From Oscillospiraceae bacterium (GTDB lineage Bacteria; Bacillota; Clostridia; Oscillospirales; Ruminococcaceae), in assembly GCA_017559185.1 (NCBI GenBank), contig JAFYSU010000043.1, positions 1-39,994 on the forward strand: 39,994 nt of DNA, written 5' to 3'. The position numbers and the translations under genes are program-made. The notes beneath the pieces are model-generated. The model was given only the letters and a program-made list of their open reading frames with translations. It ran no database searches and was not told the DNA's origin. This document shows positions 1 to 8,584 of this stretch, one piece after another. Position 1 is the stretch's first letter, and each line of letters starts with the position of its first letter.

Positions 1-323
1 ATACGGAGTGAATCATGTGTAACTATCTGTTCTGCACTATTCATAAAGCACCTCTTACACAAGGGAGGCTTTGGTGCGGTGTGTAACAGTTAGACAAATT
101 CAAGGTTATTGTTTGGTTTACTTTATCATATTTTTCTGTTTATATCAATGATTGATGAAATTGCCGTAGTTGAAAGACATCAGTCCATAAGTAAAAAGGG
201 ACAATTTAAAACCTTCCTTTACAGAAAGTAATTTTTATGGTAAGCTATACAAGTATAGGTTTAATTTGTATCGTATTATTGATATAAAATAATTTTTGAT
301 ATAATAAGAGGAGGCTGAATACT
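1..323. other. AT-rich region without a recognised gene
   Basis: No convincing reading frame is seen before the first small gene. A weak promoter-like pair lies at 260-265 (TTTAAT) and 283-288 (TATAAA) with a 17-base spacer. It would fit the gene starting at 324. A second TATAAT at 300-305 lies too close to the ribosome binding site to serve that gene. What lies left of position 1 is unknown. Confidence 0.4.
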
Positions 324-584
324 ATGATGAATTATAAAGGTAAACCGCTTGTACGCAAGGGTAATACTCTTTATTACGGTGCTATGAGCGATTCCCATGT
401 TGCAATGATTCAGATTAATAAAACACACAAAGCCTGTGATTTGGATATGGCAGACAGTGTAACAGTGCAGATACTTTCTACCGATGAAAGCCTGCCAATT
501 AAGGACAGAGTAGTAAAAAGAACAGAGCGTCTGGGCTTGTACGAAGCACTCCACATTGCAGATATCTGGCTGGCAAGACTTTAA
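324..584 (+). CDS. small protein of unknown function, 86 aa
   Basis: I do not recognise the family. The product is a soluble, mixed-charge 86-residue protein that begins MMNYKGKPLVRKGNTLYYG and ends in a helical segment ALHIADIWLARL. No signal peptide, membrane segment or metal motif is visible. The start is supported by a strong AGAGGAGG at 307-314, ten bases upstream of two consecutive ATG codons, and a strong rho-independent terminator directly follows the stop. The gene therefore looks like a real monocistronic unit. The N-terminal half with short beta-like stretches (NTLYYGAMSDSHVAMIQI) could be a small beta-rich domain, but this is only an impression. Confidence 0.7.
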   Translation: MMNYKGKPLVRKGNTLYYGAMSDSHVAMIQINKTHKACDLDMADSVTVQILSTDESLPIKDRVVKRTERLGLYEALHIADIWLARL

Positions 585-594
585 TGAATTATAA

Positions 595-634
595 AATCCT
601 GTTGTTCGCATAAAGCGAACAGCAGGATTTTTTT
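595..634 (+). terminator. rho-independent terminator
   Basis: AATCCTGTTGTTCGC pairs with GCGAACAGCAGGATT across a five-base loop and runs into a T-tract. The hairpin starts 11 bases after the stop of the 86-aa gene. Confidence 0.9.
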
Positions 635-644
635 ATGAAAACTA

Positions 645-692
645 TTGACATGCAAAAACATTTGTTCTATTATTAAGTTAGAACAAATGTTT
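645..692 (+). promoter_or_regulatory. strong promoter with 14-bp inverted repeat operator
   Basis: TTGACA (645-650) and TATTAT (668-673) are separated by exactly 17 bases. A perfect inverted repeat, AAACATTTGTTCTA (656-669) and TAGAACAAATGTTT (679-692), brackets the -10 box and the expected start site. This is the geometry of a repressor operator. The core resembles the promoter at 38068-38096. The downstream unit encodes only a 57-aa peptide. No regulator gene is adjacent. Confidence 0.8.
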
Positions 693-698
693 ATTTAA

Positions 699-721
699 TT
701 CCGCCGAGGAAATCGGCGGAA
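699..721 (+). other. GC-rich hairpin in leader
   Basis: TTCCGCCGA pairs with TCGGCGGAA around GGAAA in an otherwise AT-rich leader. There is no T-tract on either strand, so it is not a normal terminator. It may protect the 5' end or shape the leader of the 57-aa gene. Confidence 0.5.
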
Positions 722-898
722 AAATCGTAACAAGAACATATATTCTCTAAAATGTATTTAATTACAAAATGTATAGGATTGGTACATAAACACTATTGGT
801 AAATTGATGTGCTGCCTGTTGCGGAATATTTAGAAGTGTGAGAGGCATATACTAAAAAACAAATCTTTACGGACGGAAATTACAAGGAGGACAAAATT

Positions 899-1072
899 AT
901 GGGAGCTATCATGACAAAAGCAGTGACAAGAATAGTTAGTATTGCGATGGCATTTTGGTTTTTGACAAGCTATTTGCAAGTTATAAACACAAACATTAAG
1001 GCAGAAACCTCGGGTATGCTGGACAATCATAACTTTTTTGTTGTGGTTGGCGATGTTTTGGAGGAAATATAA
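899..1072 (+). CDS. small membrane-associated peptide, 57 aa
   Basis: A short frame begins at ATG 899 behind a good ribosome binding site (AAGGAGG at 884-890). The product starts MGAIMTKAVTRIVSIAMAF, has a hydrophobic stretch at about residues 11-27 (IVSIAMAFWFLTSYLQV) and a soluble tail ending GDVLEEI. It could be a single-pass membrane peptide or a short secreted peptide. The family is not recognised. Support comes from the context: a strong regulated-looking promoter about 225 bases upstream and a strong terminator 60 bases downstream. It could also be the 5' remnant of a longer gene. Confidence 0.5.
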   Translation: MGAIMTKAVTRIVSIAMAFWFLTSYLQVINTNIKAETSGMLDNHNFFVVVGDVLEEI

Positions 1073-1131
1073 AAAACACAAATCAGGGAATAGCTGCATC
1101 CCCGTACTTTTGCAGGTTATCCCAAAAAATA

Positions 1132-1181
1132 AAAGCGACCTGAGCTGTGGGGCAAGCATAGCTTAGGTCGCTTTAGTTTTT
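1132..1181 (+). terminator. rho-independent terminator
   Basis: AAAGCGACCTGAGCT pairs with AGCTTAGGTCGCTTT, followed by AGTTTTTATT. It ends the transcript of the 57-aa gene. A weaker imperfect hairpin lies just before it (1086-1121). Confidence 0.85.
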
Positions 1182-1389
1182 ATTGTTGTAAATTACACTA
1201 AAGTTTTTACTTTGTGTAAATGTGTAGGATTGAATTATTAGGTATTGCTATGCCATGAAAAATTAAACAAACAGCTTGAATGACAATGTAAATCAGCGAT
1301 AATTTTTTAAAATTAAGTTAAAGCTTGAAAAAAGTCGTAAATTCTGAAAAGTTTTGCTATGTACAGCTGTAAAGACAGCTAAATTTCGG
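1182..1389. other. spacer upstream of ruvC
   Basis: AT-rich and without a convincing gene. A small hairpin AGCTGT-AAAG-ACAGCT lies at 1365-1380, just upstream of the ruvC promoter. Confidence 0.4.
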
Positions 1390-1418
1390 TTGTTTGGGCA
1401 GTGCGGATATGGTATAAT
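1390..1418 (+). promoter_or_regulatory. promoter of the ruvC operon
   Basis: TTGTTT (1390-1395), a 17-base spacer and a perfect TATAAT (1413-1418). The expected start lies about 65 bases upstream of the ruvC ATG. The same transcript probably continues through ruvA, ruvB and glmM because no terminator is seen between them. Confidence 0.7.
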
Positions 1419-1489
1419 AAAACGATACCTGATACAGGCTTTTTTGTTATGCAAAAATCTTGATATGTAGGTGAAACAGAGGTTTTAAA

Positions 1490-1990
1490 ATGATTATTTT
1501 GGGAATTGACCCCGGCTATGCCATTGTAGGCTGGGGGGTTGTAAGTTACGATAACTACAAATTTAAGCCGCTGGGATATGGAGCGTTAACAACTCCTGCC
1601 GACATGCCTTTTGAAAACAGGCTGCTGGAAATTCACAGCGGACTTGAACAGATAATTGAAAAATATAATCCGCAGGTAATGGCAATTGAAAAGCTTTACT
1701 TCGGAACAAACCATACAACAGCCATTGATGTTGCACAGGCAAGAGGAGTTACCGTGCTTGCAGCGGCAAAAGCGGGGCTTAAAATTTACGAGTACACGCC
1801 AATGCAGGTGAAACAGGCGGTAACGGGGTATGGCAAGGCAGAAAAAAAGCAGATGATGGAGATGACCAAAAGGCTGCTTGGCTTGCAGGCTGTTCCGAAA
1901 CCTGACGATACTGCCGATGCACTTGCTATGGCAATCTGCCACGGACATTGCAGCGGTTCAAGGCTGCGGGAACTTTACGCAGCCAAATAA
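1490..1990 (+). CDS. ruvC: Holliday junction endonuclease RuvC
   Basis: RuvC resolves Holliday junctions by symmetric cleavage during recombinational repair, working with the RuvAB branch-migration motor. The 166-residue product has the family length and fold: IILGIDPG at the N terminus with catalytic Asp7, the AIEKLYFG segment with Glu67, and the C-terminal KPDDTADALAMA segment with Asp140 and Asp143. These match the four-carboxylate site of the family. It is the first gene of a ruvC-ruvA-ruvB operon. The start has no strong AGGAGG but is fixed by the conserved N terminus. Confidence 0.97.
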   Translation: MIILGIDPGYAIVGWGVVSYDNYKFKPLGYGALTTPADMPFENRLLEIHSGLEQIIEKYNPQVMAIEKLYFGTNHTTAIDVAQARGVTVLAAAKAGLKIYEYTPMQVKQAVTGYGKAEKKQMMEMTKRLLGLQAVPKPDDTADALAMAICHGHCSGSRLRELYAAK

Positions 1991-2009
1991 AGTGAAACGG
2001 GGATAAAAT

Positions 2010-2618
2010 ATGCTGTACAGCTTAAGAGGAAAATTGATATATACAGACCATCATGCAGCGGTTGTGGAATGCGGCGGAGTTGGTTACAAATGTGCGGCTT
2101 CGGCAGCTACCTTGGCAGCTTTGCCAAAGCTCGGCGATGAGGTTTTCCTTTACACTTACATGAATGTAAGGGAAGATGCTGTGGAGTTGTTTGGTTTTTC
2201 ATCCGCTGTTGAACTGGACAGCTTTAAAATGCTTATAAGCGTAAACGGTGTAGGACCAAAGGCTGCTCTTGCAATACTGTCGGCATTGTCGCCTGACAAG
2301 TTTGCGTTAAGCGTGGCAGCAGGAGATGTTAAGGCTCTTACCGTCGCGCAGGGTGTTGGGCCAAAGCTTGCACAAAGAATAGTGCTTGAATTAAAGGATA
2401 AAATTTCTAATGAGCGTCTTGCCGAAAGTGTAGGCGGCGAAACGGGAGCAGTAAACCCTGTTCGTTCGTCAAGCAACACAAGCGAGGCTGTGAGTGCGCT
2501 TATGGCATTGGGTTACAGCCAAACCGAAGCTGCTTCGGCTGTTTCCAAGATGGATGAATCACTTTCAGTGGAAGAACTTATAAAAGGAGCTCTCAAGGCT
2601 TTTGCAAAAAGGGGGTAA
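2010..2618 (+). CDS. ruvA: Holliday junction branch migration protein RuvA
   Basis: RuvA binds the four-way junction as a tetramer and recruits RuvB. The 202-residue product has the N-terminal OB-fold beginning MLYSLRGKLIYTD, the two helix-hairpin-helix motifs (VNGVGPKAAL at about 80 and VAQGVGPKLAQRI at about 115), an acidic linker, and the C-terminal three-helix domain (SALMALGYSQTEA) that contacts RuvB. It starts 19 bases after ruvC and is followed by ruvB after nine bases, a compact operon. Confidence 0.97.
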   Translation: MLYSLRGKLIYTDHHAAVVECGGVGYKCAASAATLAALPKLGDEVFLYTYMNVREDAVELFGFSSAVELDSFKMLISVNGVGPKAALAILSALSPDKFALSVAAGDVKALTVAQGVGPKLAQRIVLELKDKISNERLAESVGGETGAVNPVRSSSNTSEAVSALMALGYSQTEAASAVSKMDESLSVEELIKGALKAFAKRG

Positions 2619-2627
2619 GGCTGGCAA

Positions 2628-3695
2628 ATGGGTTTGTTTGATAAAGAGATGGATTTTGAAAACCGCATAGTTGCTCCCGAAAATCTGCCGGGAGAAAATG
2701 ACATGGAGGGTTCGCTCCGTCCTGCAACGCTGGAAAGCTACATAGGACAGGAAAAAGCAAAAGAAAACCTTTCGGTGTATATTCAGTCAGCAAAGCTGCG
2801 CGGAGAATCGCTTGACCATGTGCTGCTTTACGGCCCGCCCGGCTTGGGTAAAACTACCCTTTCAAACATAATTGCAAACGAAATGGGAGTAAACATACGC
2901 ATTACATCAGGTCCTGCAATCGAGCGTCCTGGTGATTTGGCAGCACTGCTTACCAACCTGAACGAGGGCGATGTGCTGTTCATTGACGAGATACACCGTC
3001 TGTCCAAAAGCGTAGAAGAGGTGCTGTATCCCGCAATGGAGGACTATGCCCTTGATATTATCATAGGCAAGGGTCCTTCCGCCCGTTCGGTAAGAATAGA
3101 CCTGCCAAAATTTACGCTTGTAGGAGCTACAACCCGTGCAGGTCAGCTTACAGGCCCGCTGCGTGACCGTTTCGGTGTTATACTTCGTTTGGAGCTGTAT
3201 ACACCCGAGCAGTTAAAGGAAATTATACTGCGCTCAGCAGGAATACTGCAGATAGAATGTGAAGAACACGGTGCGCTTGAGCTTGCAAAACGAAGCCGAG
3301 GAACACCGCGTATAGCCAACAGACTTCTTAAAAGGGTTCGTGATTTTGCGGTTGTTTGCGGCGACGGAAAAATAACAAGTGAGATAGCGGCAATATCTCT
3401 TGATAAAATGGAAATAGATTCACTTGGATTGGATAATATTGACCGCCGTATGCTTAATACAATAATAAAAGGATACAGTGGTGGTCCTGTTGGACTTGAA
3501 ACACTTGCGGCAGCAATAGGTGAAGAGGCTGTAACCTTGGAGGATGTATGCGAGCCGTATTTGATGCAGATAGGCTTTTTGGCTCGAACTCCTCGCGGAC
3601 GCTGTGCTACGGTAAATGCGTATGAATATCTTGGTATACCGTATAATGGGCAATCGACAGCTGCGGAAAATAATGAGCAGATAAAATTTGAATGA
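2628..3695 (+). CDS. ruvB: Holliday junction DNA helicase RuvB
   Basis: RuvB is the hexameric AAA+ motor that drives branch migration. The product (355 residues) shows Walker [11 protein letters not shown], Walker [12 protein letters not shown], sensor-1 GATTRAG, the LRDRFG arginine-finger region and the C-terminal winged helix ([29 protein letters not shown]). The C-terminal tail after the winged helix is slightly longer than in the shortest homologues. It is translated from an ATG ten bases after ruvA, without a strong ribosome binding site, consistent with translational coupling. Confidence 0.97.
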   Translation: MGLFDKEMDFENRIVAPENLPGENDMEGSLRPATLESYIGQEKAKENLSVYIQSAKLRGESLDHVLLYGPPGLGKTTLSNIIANEMGVNIRITSGPAIERPGDLAALLTNLNEGDVLFIDEIHRLSKSVEEVLYPAMEDYALDIIIGKGPSARSVRIDLPKFTLVGATTRAGQLTGPLRDRFGVILRLELYTPEQLKEIILRSAGILQIECEEHGALELAKRSRGTPRIANRLLKRVRDFAVVCGDGKITSEIAAISLDKMEIDSLGLDNIDRRMLNTIIKGYSGGPVGLETLAAAIGEEAVTLEDVCEPYLMQIGFLARTPRGRCATVNAYEYLGIPYNGQSTAAENNEQIKFE

Positions 3696-3740
3696 TAACT
3701 CCTTTTGCAGGGAGAATTAAACGAAAGGCTTGGACTTATT

Positions 3741-5096
3741 ATGGGCAGAATTTTTGGCACAGACGGTGTGAGAGGTATTGCAAATACCGAACTTAACTGC
3801 AACTTGGCTATGGATGTTGCGCGTGCAGCTGCTATGGTGGTTGCAAATGCGGCGCACCGTAAGCCTGTATTCGTAATAGGCATGGACACACGCTTGTCTT
3901 CGCCAATGCTGGAGGCGGCTGTAACCGCAGGGCTTTGCTCGGTAGGGGCTGATGTTATACAGCTGGGGGTTGTTCCTACACCTGCTGTGGCATACCTTGT
4001 AAAACAGCTTGGTGCAGATGCGGGTATAATGCTTTCGGCATCGCACAATCCGTTTGAATTCAACGGACTTAAAATTTTTAACGGTGAAGGCTATAAGCTC
4101 AGCGACGAAATGGAATTTGCCATCGAAGAAATTGTGCTTGACCATGTGCTGCCGTTTGATTTGAAATGGAACGAAAAATTGGGAACCGTAAGGGTTGAAC
4201 ATTCTGCAGTTGAAAAATATATCGAGCACATTGCATCTACCGTACAAACTGATTTGGGCGGTATGAAAATACTGGTGGACTGTGCAAACGGAAGTGCAAG
4301 TGCAACAGCACCTAAGCTGTTTGAACGCTTGGGCGCCAAAGTTGACTTTATAGCTTGTGAGCCTGACGGTACAAATATTAACAACGGCTGTGGCTCTACT
4401 CATATCGACAAGCTGTGTGAAAAGGTTAAAGCAGGCGGGTATGATGCAGGTCTTGCATTTGACGGTGATGCTGACCGCTGCCTTGCCGTTGACGAAAACG
4501 GTGAAATTATAGACGGCGACAGAATGATAGCTATTTTTGCAAAGGACTTAAAGCAAAAAGGCCGTCTTGCAGGGAACAAAGCTGTAGTTACCGTTATGAG
4601 CAACATTGGATTTTTCAAATTTGCACGCGAAAACGGTATCGAAACCGAAATAACAAAAGTAGGCGACCGTTATGTGCTTGAAAATATGCTTAAAACAGGC
4701 AATCGCATCGGCGGTGAGCAGTCGGGTCATGTTATATTTTTTGATTACATGCCAACCGGTGATGGTGAGCTGTCAGGCATACAGCTGCTTGCAATAATGA
4801 AAGAGCAGGGCAAAAAGCTGTCCGAGCTTGCAGCGGTAATGCAGGTATTCCCGCAGGTAATGGTAAATGTAAGAGCAGATAAAAAAATGAAGCAGCAATG
4901 GGAAACCGATGAAGGTGTACGCATGGTGCTTGAAAAATACAAAAAACATCTTGGTGAAAGCGGAAGAATACTGGTAAGAGCTTCCGGTACAGAGCCGCTT
5001 ATTCGTGTAATGGTTGAAGGACAAAACCGCGATGAGATTGAATGCATAGCGCAGGAAATCGCACAGACAATTAAGGAGAGATTGCAGGTATCATGA
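3741..5096 (+). CDS. glmM: phosphoglucosamine mutase GlmM
   Basis: GlmM converts glucosamine-6-phosphate to glucosamine-1-phosphate for UDP-GlcNAc, the precursor of peptidoglycan. The open frame reaches back to a TTG at 3705, but the family begins MGRIFGTDGVRG, so ATG 3741 is chosen (451 residues). The phosphoserine loop GIMLSASHNPFEFNG, the metal loop DGDADR, the sugar-binding GGEQSGH and the phosphate-binding RASGTEPLIRVMVEG are all present. It follows ruvB with no terminator and overlaps the next gene by four bases (ATGA). Confidence 0.96.
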   Translation: MGRIFGTDGVRGIANTELNCNLAMDVARAAAMVVANAAHRKPVFVIGMDTRLSSPMLEAAVTAGLCSVGADVIQLGVVPTPAVAYLVKQLGADAGIMLSASHNPFEFNGLKIFNGEGYKLSDEMEFAIEEIVLDHVLPFDLKWNEKLGTVRVEHSAVEKYIEHIASTVQTDLGGMKILVDCANGSASATAPKLFERLGAKVDFIACEPDGTNINNGCGSTHIDKLCEKVKAGGYDAGLAFDGDADRCLAVDENGEIIDGDRMIAIFAKDLKQKGRLAGNKAVVTVMSNIGFFKFARENGIETEITKVGDRYVLENMLKTGNRIGGEQSGHVIFFDYMPTGDGELSGIQLLAIMKEQGKKLSELAAVMQVFPQVMVNVRADKKMKQQWETDEGVRMVLEKYKKHLGESGRILVRASGTEPLIRVMVEGQNRDEIECIAQEIAQTIKERLQVS

Positions 5097-5959
5097 GAAT
5101 TGCAGAAAATTGGAAAGACTTTGAAGTGCTTGATACAACATCCGGCGAAAAGCTTGAACGCTGGGGCGATGTTTTGTTGGCTCGTCCTGACCCTCAAATA
5201 ATTTGGAAAACACCAAAATCCAAGCAGTGGGAAAAGGCAAATGCCCGCTACCACCGTTCTTCTTCGGGCGGTGGTCAGTGGCAGGTAAAGAATATGCCAA
5301 AGGACAGCTGGACAGTAAACTACGGTGACCTTAAATTTAAAATAAGTCCTACAAGCTTTAAACATACGGGTCTTTTTCCTGAACAGGCTGTGAACTGGGA
5401 TTTTGTTGACAAAAAAATCCGCAATGCAGGACGCGAAATAAAGGTGCTCAACCTTTTTGCATACACAGGCGGTGCTACCTTGGCTGCTGCCAATGCAGGG
5501 GCTAAGGTAACACATGTCGATGCATCCAAAGGCATGGTTACATGGGCAAGGGAAAACGCAAAGCTTTCCGGTTTGGAGGACAAGCCGGTTCGCTGGATAG
5601 TTGATGACTGCATTAAATTTGTTGAGCGTGAAATACGCCGCGGTAATTTGTATGACGGTATTATAATGGACCCGCCTTCCTACGGCAGGGGTCCGGGCGG
5701 TGAGGTTTGGAAACTTGAAGAACAGGTTTATGACCTTGTGGATTTGTGTAAGGATGTTATGAGTGATAATCCGCTGTTCTTCCTGCTCAATTCCTACACA
5801 ACGGGGCTTTCGCCATCAGTAATGGAATATACCATTGCAATGACCGTTGGCAAAAAATACAAGGGTAAGGTTTCTTCTTCCGAAATAGGCCTGCCTGTAA
5901 AAGCGTCCGGCTGCGTGCTGCCGTGCGGAAGCACTGCTATTTGGGAAAGTGAAAAATAA
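5093..5959 (+). CDS. class I SAM-dependent methyltransferase, RlmI-like (PF10672 type)
   Basis: The 288-residue protein has a Rossmann methyltransferase domain with motif I LNLFAYTGG at about 119-127, the acidic end of beta 2 (THVDAS), and motif IV DPPSYGRG. The DPPSY signature is typical of the rRNA cytosine-C5 methyltransferase RlmI and its relatives. The N-terminal part lacks a clear PUA domain and instead has a short beta-rich extension. The target is probably RNA but cannot be named from sequence. The start overlaps the glmM stop (ATGA), so the two are translationally coupled. Confidence 0.85.
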   Translation: MRIAENWKDFEVLDTTSGEKLERWGDVLLARPDPQIIWKTPKSKQWEKANARYHRSSSGGGQWQVKNMPKDSWTVNYGDLKFKISPTSFKHTGLFPEQAVNWDFVDKKIRNAGREIKVLNLFAYTGGATLAAANAGAKVTHVDASKGMVTWARENAKLSGLEDKPVRWIVDDCIKFVEREIRRGNLYDGIIMDPPSYGRGPGGEVWKLEEQVYDLVDLCKDVMSDNPLFFLLNSYTTGLSPSVMEYTIAMTVGKKYKGKVSSSEIGLPVKASGCVLPCGSTAIWESEK

Positions 5960-6031
5960 GGGAGTTCCCGTTTAAAAGTCCTTGGTTTAATTTTTGTAAA
6001 ATTAAGTACAAGGCAATTAAGGAGTAAGGTT

Positions 6032-6898
6032 ATGGAAAAATTTATAAGCGCTAACGGTATAAGTTTTGGATACCACAGCGTGGATGAGCAGGACAAGCTG
6101 GTAACTGTTCTTGACGGCTTGAACCTTTCGATAAATAAGGGTGAATTTGTAGCTATACTGGGGCATAACGGCTGCGGTAAGTCTACCCTTGCAAAGCATT
6201 TTAATGCGGTTCTTGTTCCGTACAAGGGCGATGTTATTGTAGACGGAATGAATACCCATGACGAAGAAAAAATCTTTGATATTCGTGAAAGTGTGGGCAT
6301 GGTATTTCAAAACCCCGACAACCAGATTGTAGCAACTGTTGTTGAGGAGGATGTTGCTTTCGGCCCCGAAAACATGGGTATAGAGTCTGATGAAATTTGC
6401 CGTCGCGTTGAACAGGCGCTTAAAGATGTTGATATGTATGAATATCGCGAGCATGCACCGCATCGCCTTTCGGGCGGACAAAAACAGCGTGTTGCAATTG
6501 CGGGTGTTCTTGCAATGCGTCCAAAATGCATTGTTATGGATGAGCCAACAGCAATGCTTGACCCAAAAGGCCGCCGCGAAGTTATGCAGACGGTTAAAAA
6601 GATGAATCGTGAGCATGGTATGACAGTTGTGCTTATAACCCATTACATGGACGAAGCGGCACAGTGCGACCGTGTAATAGTAATGGACAAAGGCGAGGTT
6701 CTGCTGGACGGTGCACCAAAGGAAGTGTTCACCCATGTGGAAATGCTTAAAAATGTGGGGCTGGATGTTCCTCAAACCACCGAGCTTTGCTTTGAACTGA
6801 GCAAAGCAGGTGTTGAAATTCCGCTGGATATTCTTGAGGTTGACGAATGTGTGGATGCATTGTCCGACATCCTTGAAAAAAAGGGGGTTAAAGCCTGA
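6032..6898 (+). CDS. ecfA1: ECF transporter ATPase EcfA1
   Basis: This is one of the two ATPases of an energy-coupling factor transporter that imports vitamins or metal ions with interchangeable S components. The product (288 residues) has Walker [11 protein letters not shown]-loop FQNPDNQ, signature LSGGQKQR, Walker [13 protein letters not shown] and the switch His in [19 protein letters not shown]-like site precedes the ATG. The 72-base gap upstream contains an imperfect hairpin (CCTTGG to CAAGG) but no T-tract. ecfA2, ecfT and truA follow in one operon. Confidence 0.95.
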   Translation: MEKFISANGISFGYHSVDEQDKLVTVLDGLNLSINKGEFVAILGHNGCGKSTLAKHFNAVLVPYKGDVIVDGMNTHDEEKIFDIRESVGMVFQNPDNQIVATVVEEDVAFGPENMGIESDEICRRVEQALKDVDMYEYREHAPHRLSGGQKQRVAIAGVLAMRPKCIVMDEPTAMLDPKGRREVMQTVKKMNREHGMTVVLITHYMDEAAQCDRVIVMDKGEVLLDGAPKEVFTHVEMLKNVGLDVPQTTELCFELSKAGVEIPLDILEVDECVDALSDILEKKGVKA

Positions 6899-7767
6899 TG
6901 GCGGTCATTAAAATAGAAAATCTGACCCATGTATATTCTCAGGGAACCCCGTTTGAAAAGGTTGCCGTTTCAAATGTAAATCTTGAAATCGAGCAGGGAG
7001 AATTTGTTGGGGTTATTGGTCACACAGGCTCGGGTAAAAGTACACTCATTCAGCATATTAACGGTCTTGTTGCACCTACATCGGGCAAAATATACATTGA
7101 TGGGCAGGACCTGTGGCAGGACAAGGTACAGCGCCATGCTATCCGTTTTAAGGTTGGTCTTGTTTTTCAATACCCCGAATATCAGCTTTTTGAACAGACT
7201 ATTTACGATGATATAGCTTTCGGACCTAAAAATATGGGGCTTGATGAGCAGGAAATAGACAAGCGTGTTCGTCGTGCGGCTGAGTTTGTAGGACTTACTG
7301 CCGATATGATGGAAAAATCTCCGTTCGAGCTTTCAGGCGGACAAAAGCGTCGTGTTGCAATAGCGGGGGTTTTGGCAATGGAGCCAAAGGTGCTTATTCT
7401 GGACGAGCCTACCGCAGGACTTGACCCAAAAGGCCGTGATATGATACTTGGTCAGATAAAGGAATATCACGAAACTGTTAAATCTACCATATTGCTTGTT
7501 TCACACAGCATGGAGGATGTTGCGCGCTTTGCAACAAAAGCTTTGGTTATGAACCACAGCAAGATGTTTATGTACGATACAGTTGAGAATGTTTTTGCTC
7601 ATGCCTCCGAGATAGAAAAAATGGGACTCAGCGTTCCTCAAATATCAAAAGTGGTTATGGGACTTCGTGCAAAAGGTTATGATATACCTGCAAACATTCA
7701 TACAGTCGAGGGTGCAAAGCAGGCAATTTTAAAATTGGCACAGCAGGGAGGAATGACTAATGCTTAA
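6898..7767 (+). CDS. ecfA2: ECF transporter ATPase EcfA2
   Basis: This is the second ATPase of the ECF module, forming a heterodimer with EcfA1. The product (289 residues) shows Walker A GHTGSGKST, a Q-loop FQYPEYQLFEQT typical of the EcfA2 branch, signature LSGGQKRR and Walker B LILDEPTAGLDP. Its ATG shares one base with the ecfA1 TGA, and its end overlaps ecfT by eight bases, so the three subunits are coupled for stoichiometric synthesis. Confidence 0.95.
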   Translation: MAVIKIENLTHVYSQGTPFEKVAVSNVNLEIEQGEFVGVIGHTGSGKSTLIQHINGLVAPTSGKIYIDGQDLWQDKVQRHAIRFKVGLVFQYPEYQLFEQTIYDDIAFGPKNMGLDEQEIDKRVRRAAEFVGLTADMMEKSPFELSGGQKRRVAIAGVLAMEPKVLILDEPTAGLDPKGRDMILGQIKEYHETVKSTILLVSHSMEDVARFATKALVMNHSKMFMYDTVENVFAHASEIEKMGLSVPQISKVVMGLRAKGYDIPANIHTVEGAKQAILKLAQQGGMTNA

Positions 7768-8584
7768 AGATATAACACTTGGTCAGTACTTCCCCGGTAA
7801 ATCATTTATTCACAAAATGGATTCCAGAATGAAAATAATTATAACCATGCTGTACATTATAATGCTGTTTACAGCGAACAATATTGTTTCGCTGTTTGGG
7901 GCAACAGCACTGTTGTTTTTGTTTTATATTGTGGCAAAAATTCCTGTAAAAATGATAACCAAAAGTTTGAAGCCTGTAATGCCTATTATAGTTTTTACAG
8001 CCTTGCTTAACATGCTGTTTATGGGCGGAGAACCTATTTTTGAAATAGATTTCATTAAAATTACCGAGTTGGGTATTTTAATGGCGGTTTTGATGTGTGT
8101 GCGAATTGTGGCTCTTATAGCGGGCACATCCCTGCTTACCTACACAACATCGCCAATTGCGCTTACCGATGCTATTGAAGCATTGCTCAAGCCGCTTAAT
8201 AAAATTAATGTTCCTGTACATGAATTGGCTATGATGATGACCATTGCGCTGCGCTTCATTCCAACTCTTATTGAAGAAACCGAAAAAATTATGAATGCGC
8301 AAAAGGCAAGAGGTGCCGACATGGAAACAGGCGGGCTTATGCAGCGTGCAAGAGCACTGGTGCCGATTTTAATTCCGCTTTTTGTTTCGGCGTTCAGACG
8401 CGCCGATGAACTTGCACTGGCAATGGAATGCCGCTGCTATCGCGGCGGTGAGGGAAGAACCAGAATGAAACAGCTTAAAATGAGCAGCCGTGACGGTGTG
8501 GCTCTTGTTTTCATGATAGTTCTGTTTGCGGCAGTGCTTGCAGGAAATGTTCAAGCAGTTCGCATGGGTATGCCTACATTATGA
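7760..8584 (+). CDS. ecfT: ECF transporter transmembrane subunit EcfT
   Basis: EcfT is the membrane scaffold that links the two ATPases to a substrate-binding S component. The product (274 residues) has several hydrophobic helices and the two coupling motifs with Ala-Arg-Gly or related triads: AQKARGADMETG at about 180 and AMECRCYRGGEGRTR at about 225. The second triad reads CRCYRGG in place of ARGY. No S-component gene lies next to it, so this is the shared (group II) module. The gene overlaps truA by four bases (ATGA). Confidence 0.93.
   Translation: MLKDITLGQYFPGKSFIHKMDSRMKIIITMLYIIMLFTANNIVSLFGATALLFLFYIVAKIPVKMITKSLKPVMPIIVFTALLNMLFMGGEPIFEIDFIKITELGILMAVLMCVRIVALIAGTSLLTYTTSPIALTDAIEALLKPLNKINVPVHELAMMMTIALRFIPTLIEETEKIMNAQKARGADMETGGLMQRARALVPILIPLFVSAFRRADELALAMECRCYRGGEGRTRMKQLKMSSRDGVALVFMIVLFAAVLAGNVQAVRMGMPTL

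Noticed and set aside
699..721. rho-independent terminator
   Set aside because: The GC-rich stem is not followed by a T-tract on either strand.
3143..4063. 306-codon minus-strand frame across ruvB and glmM
   Set aside because: It spans two well-supported genes on the other strand and has no domain or start site.
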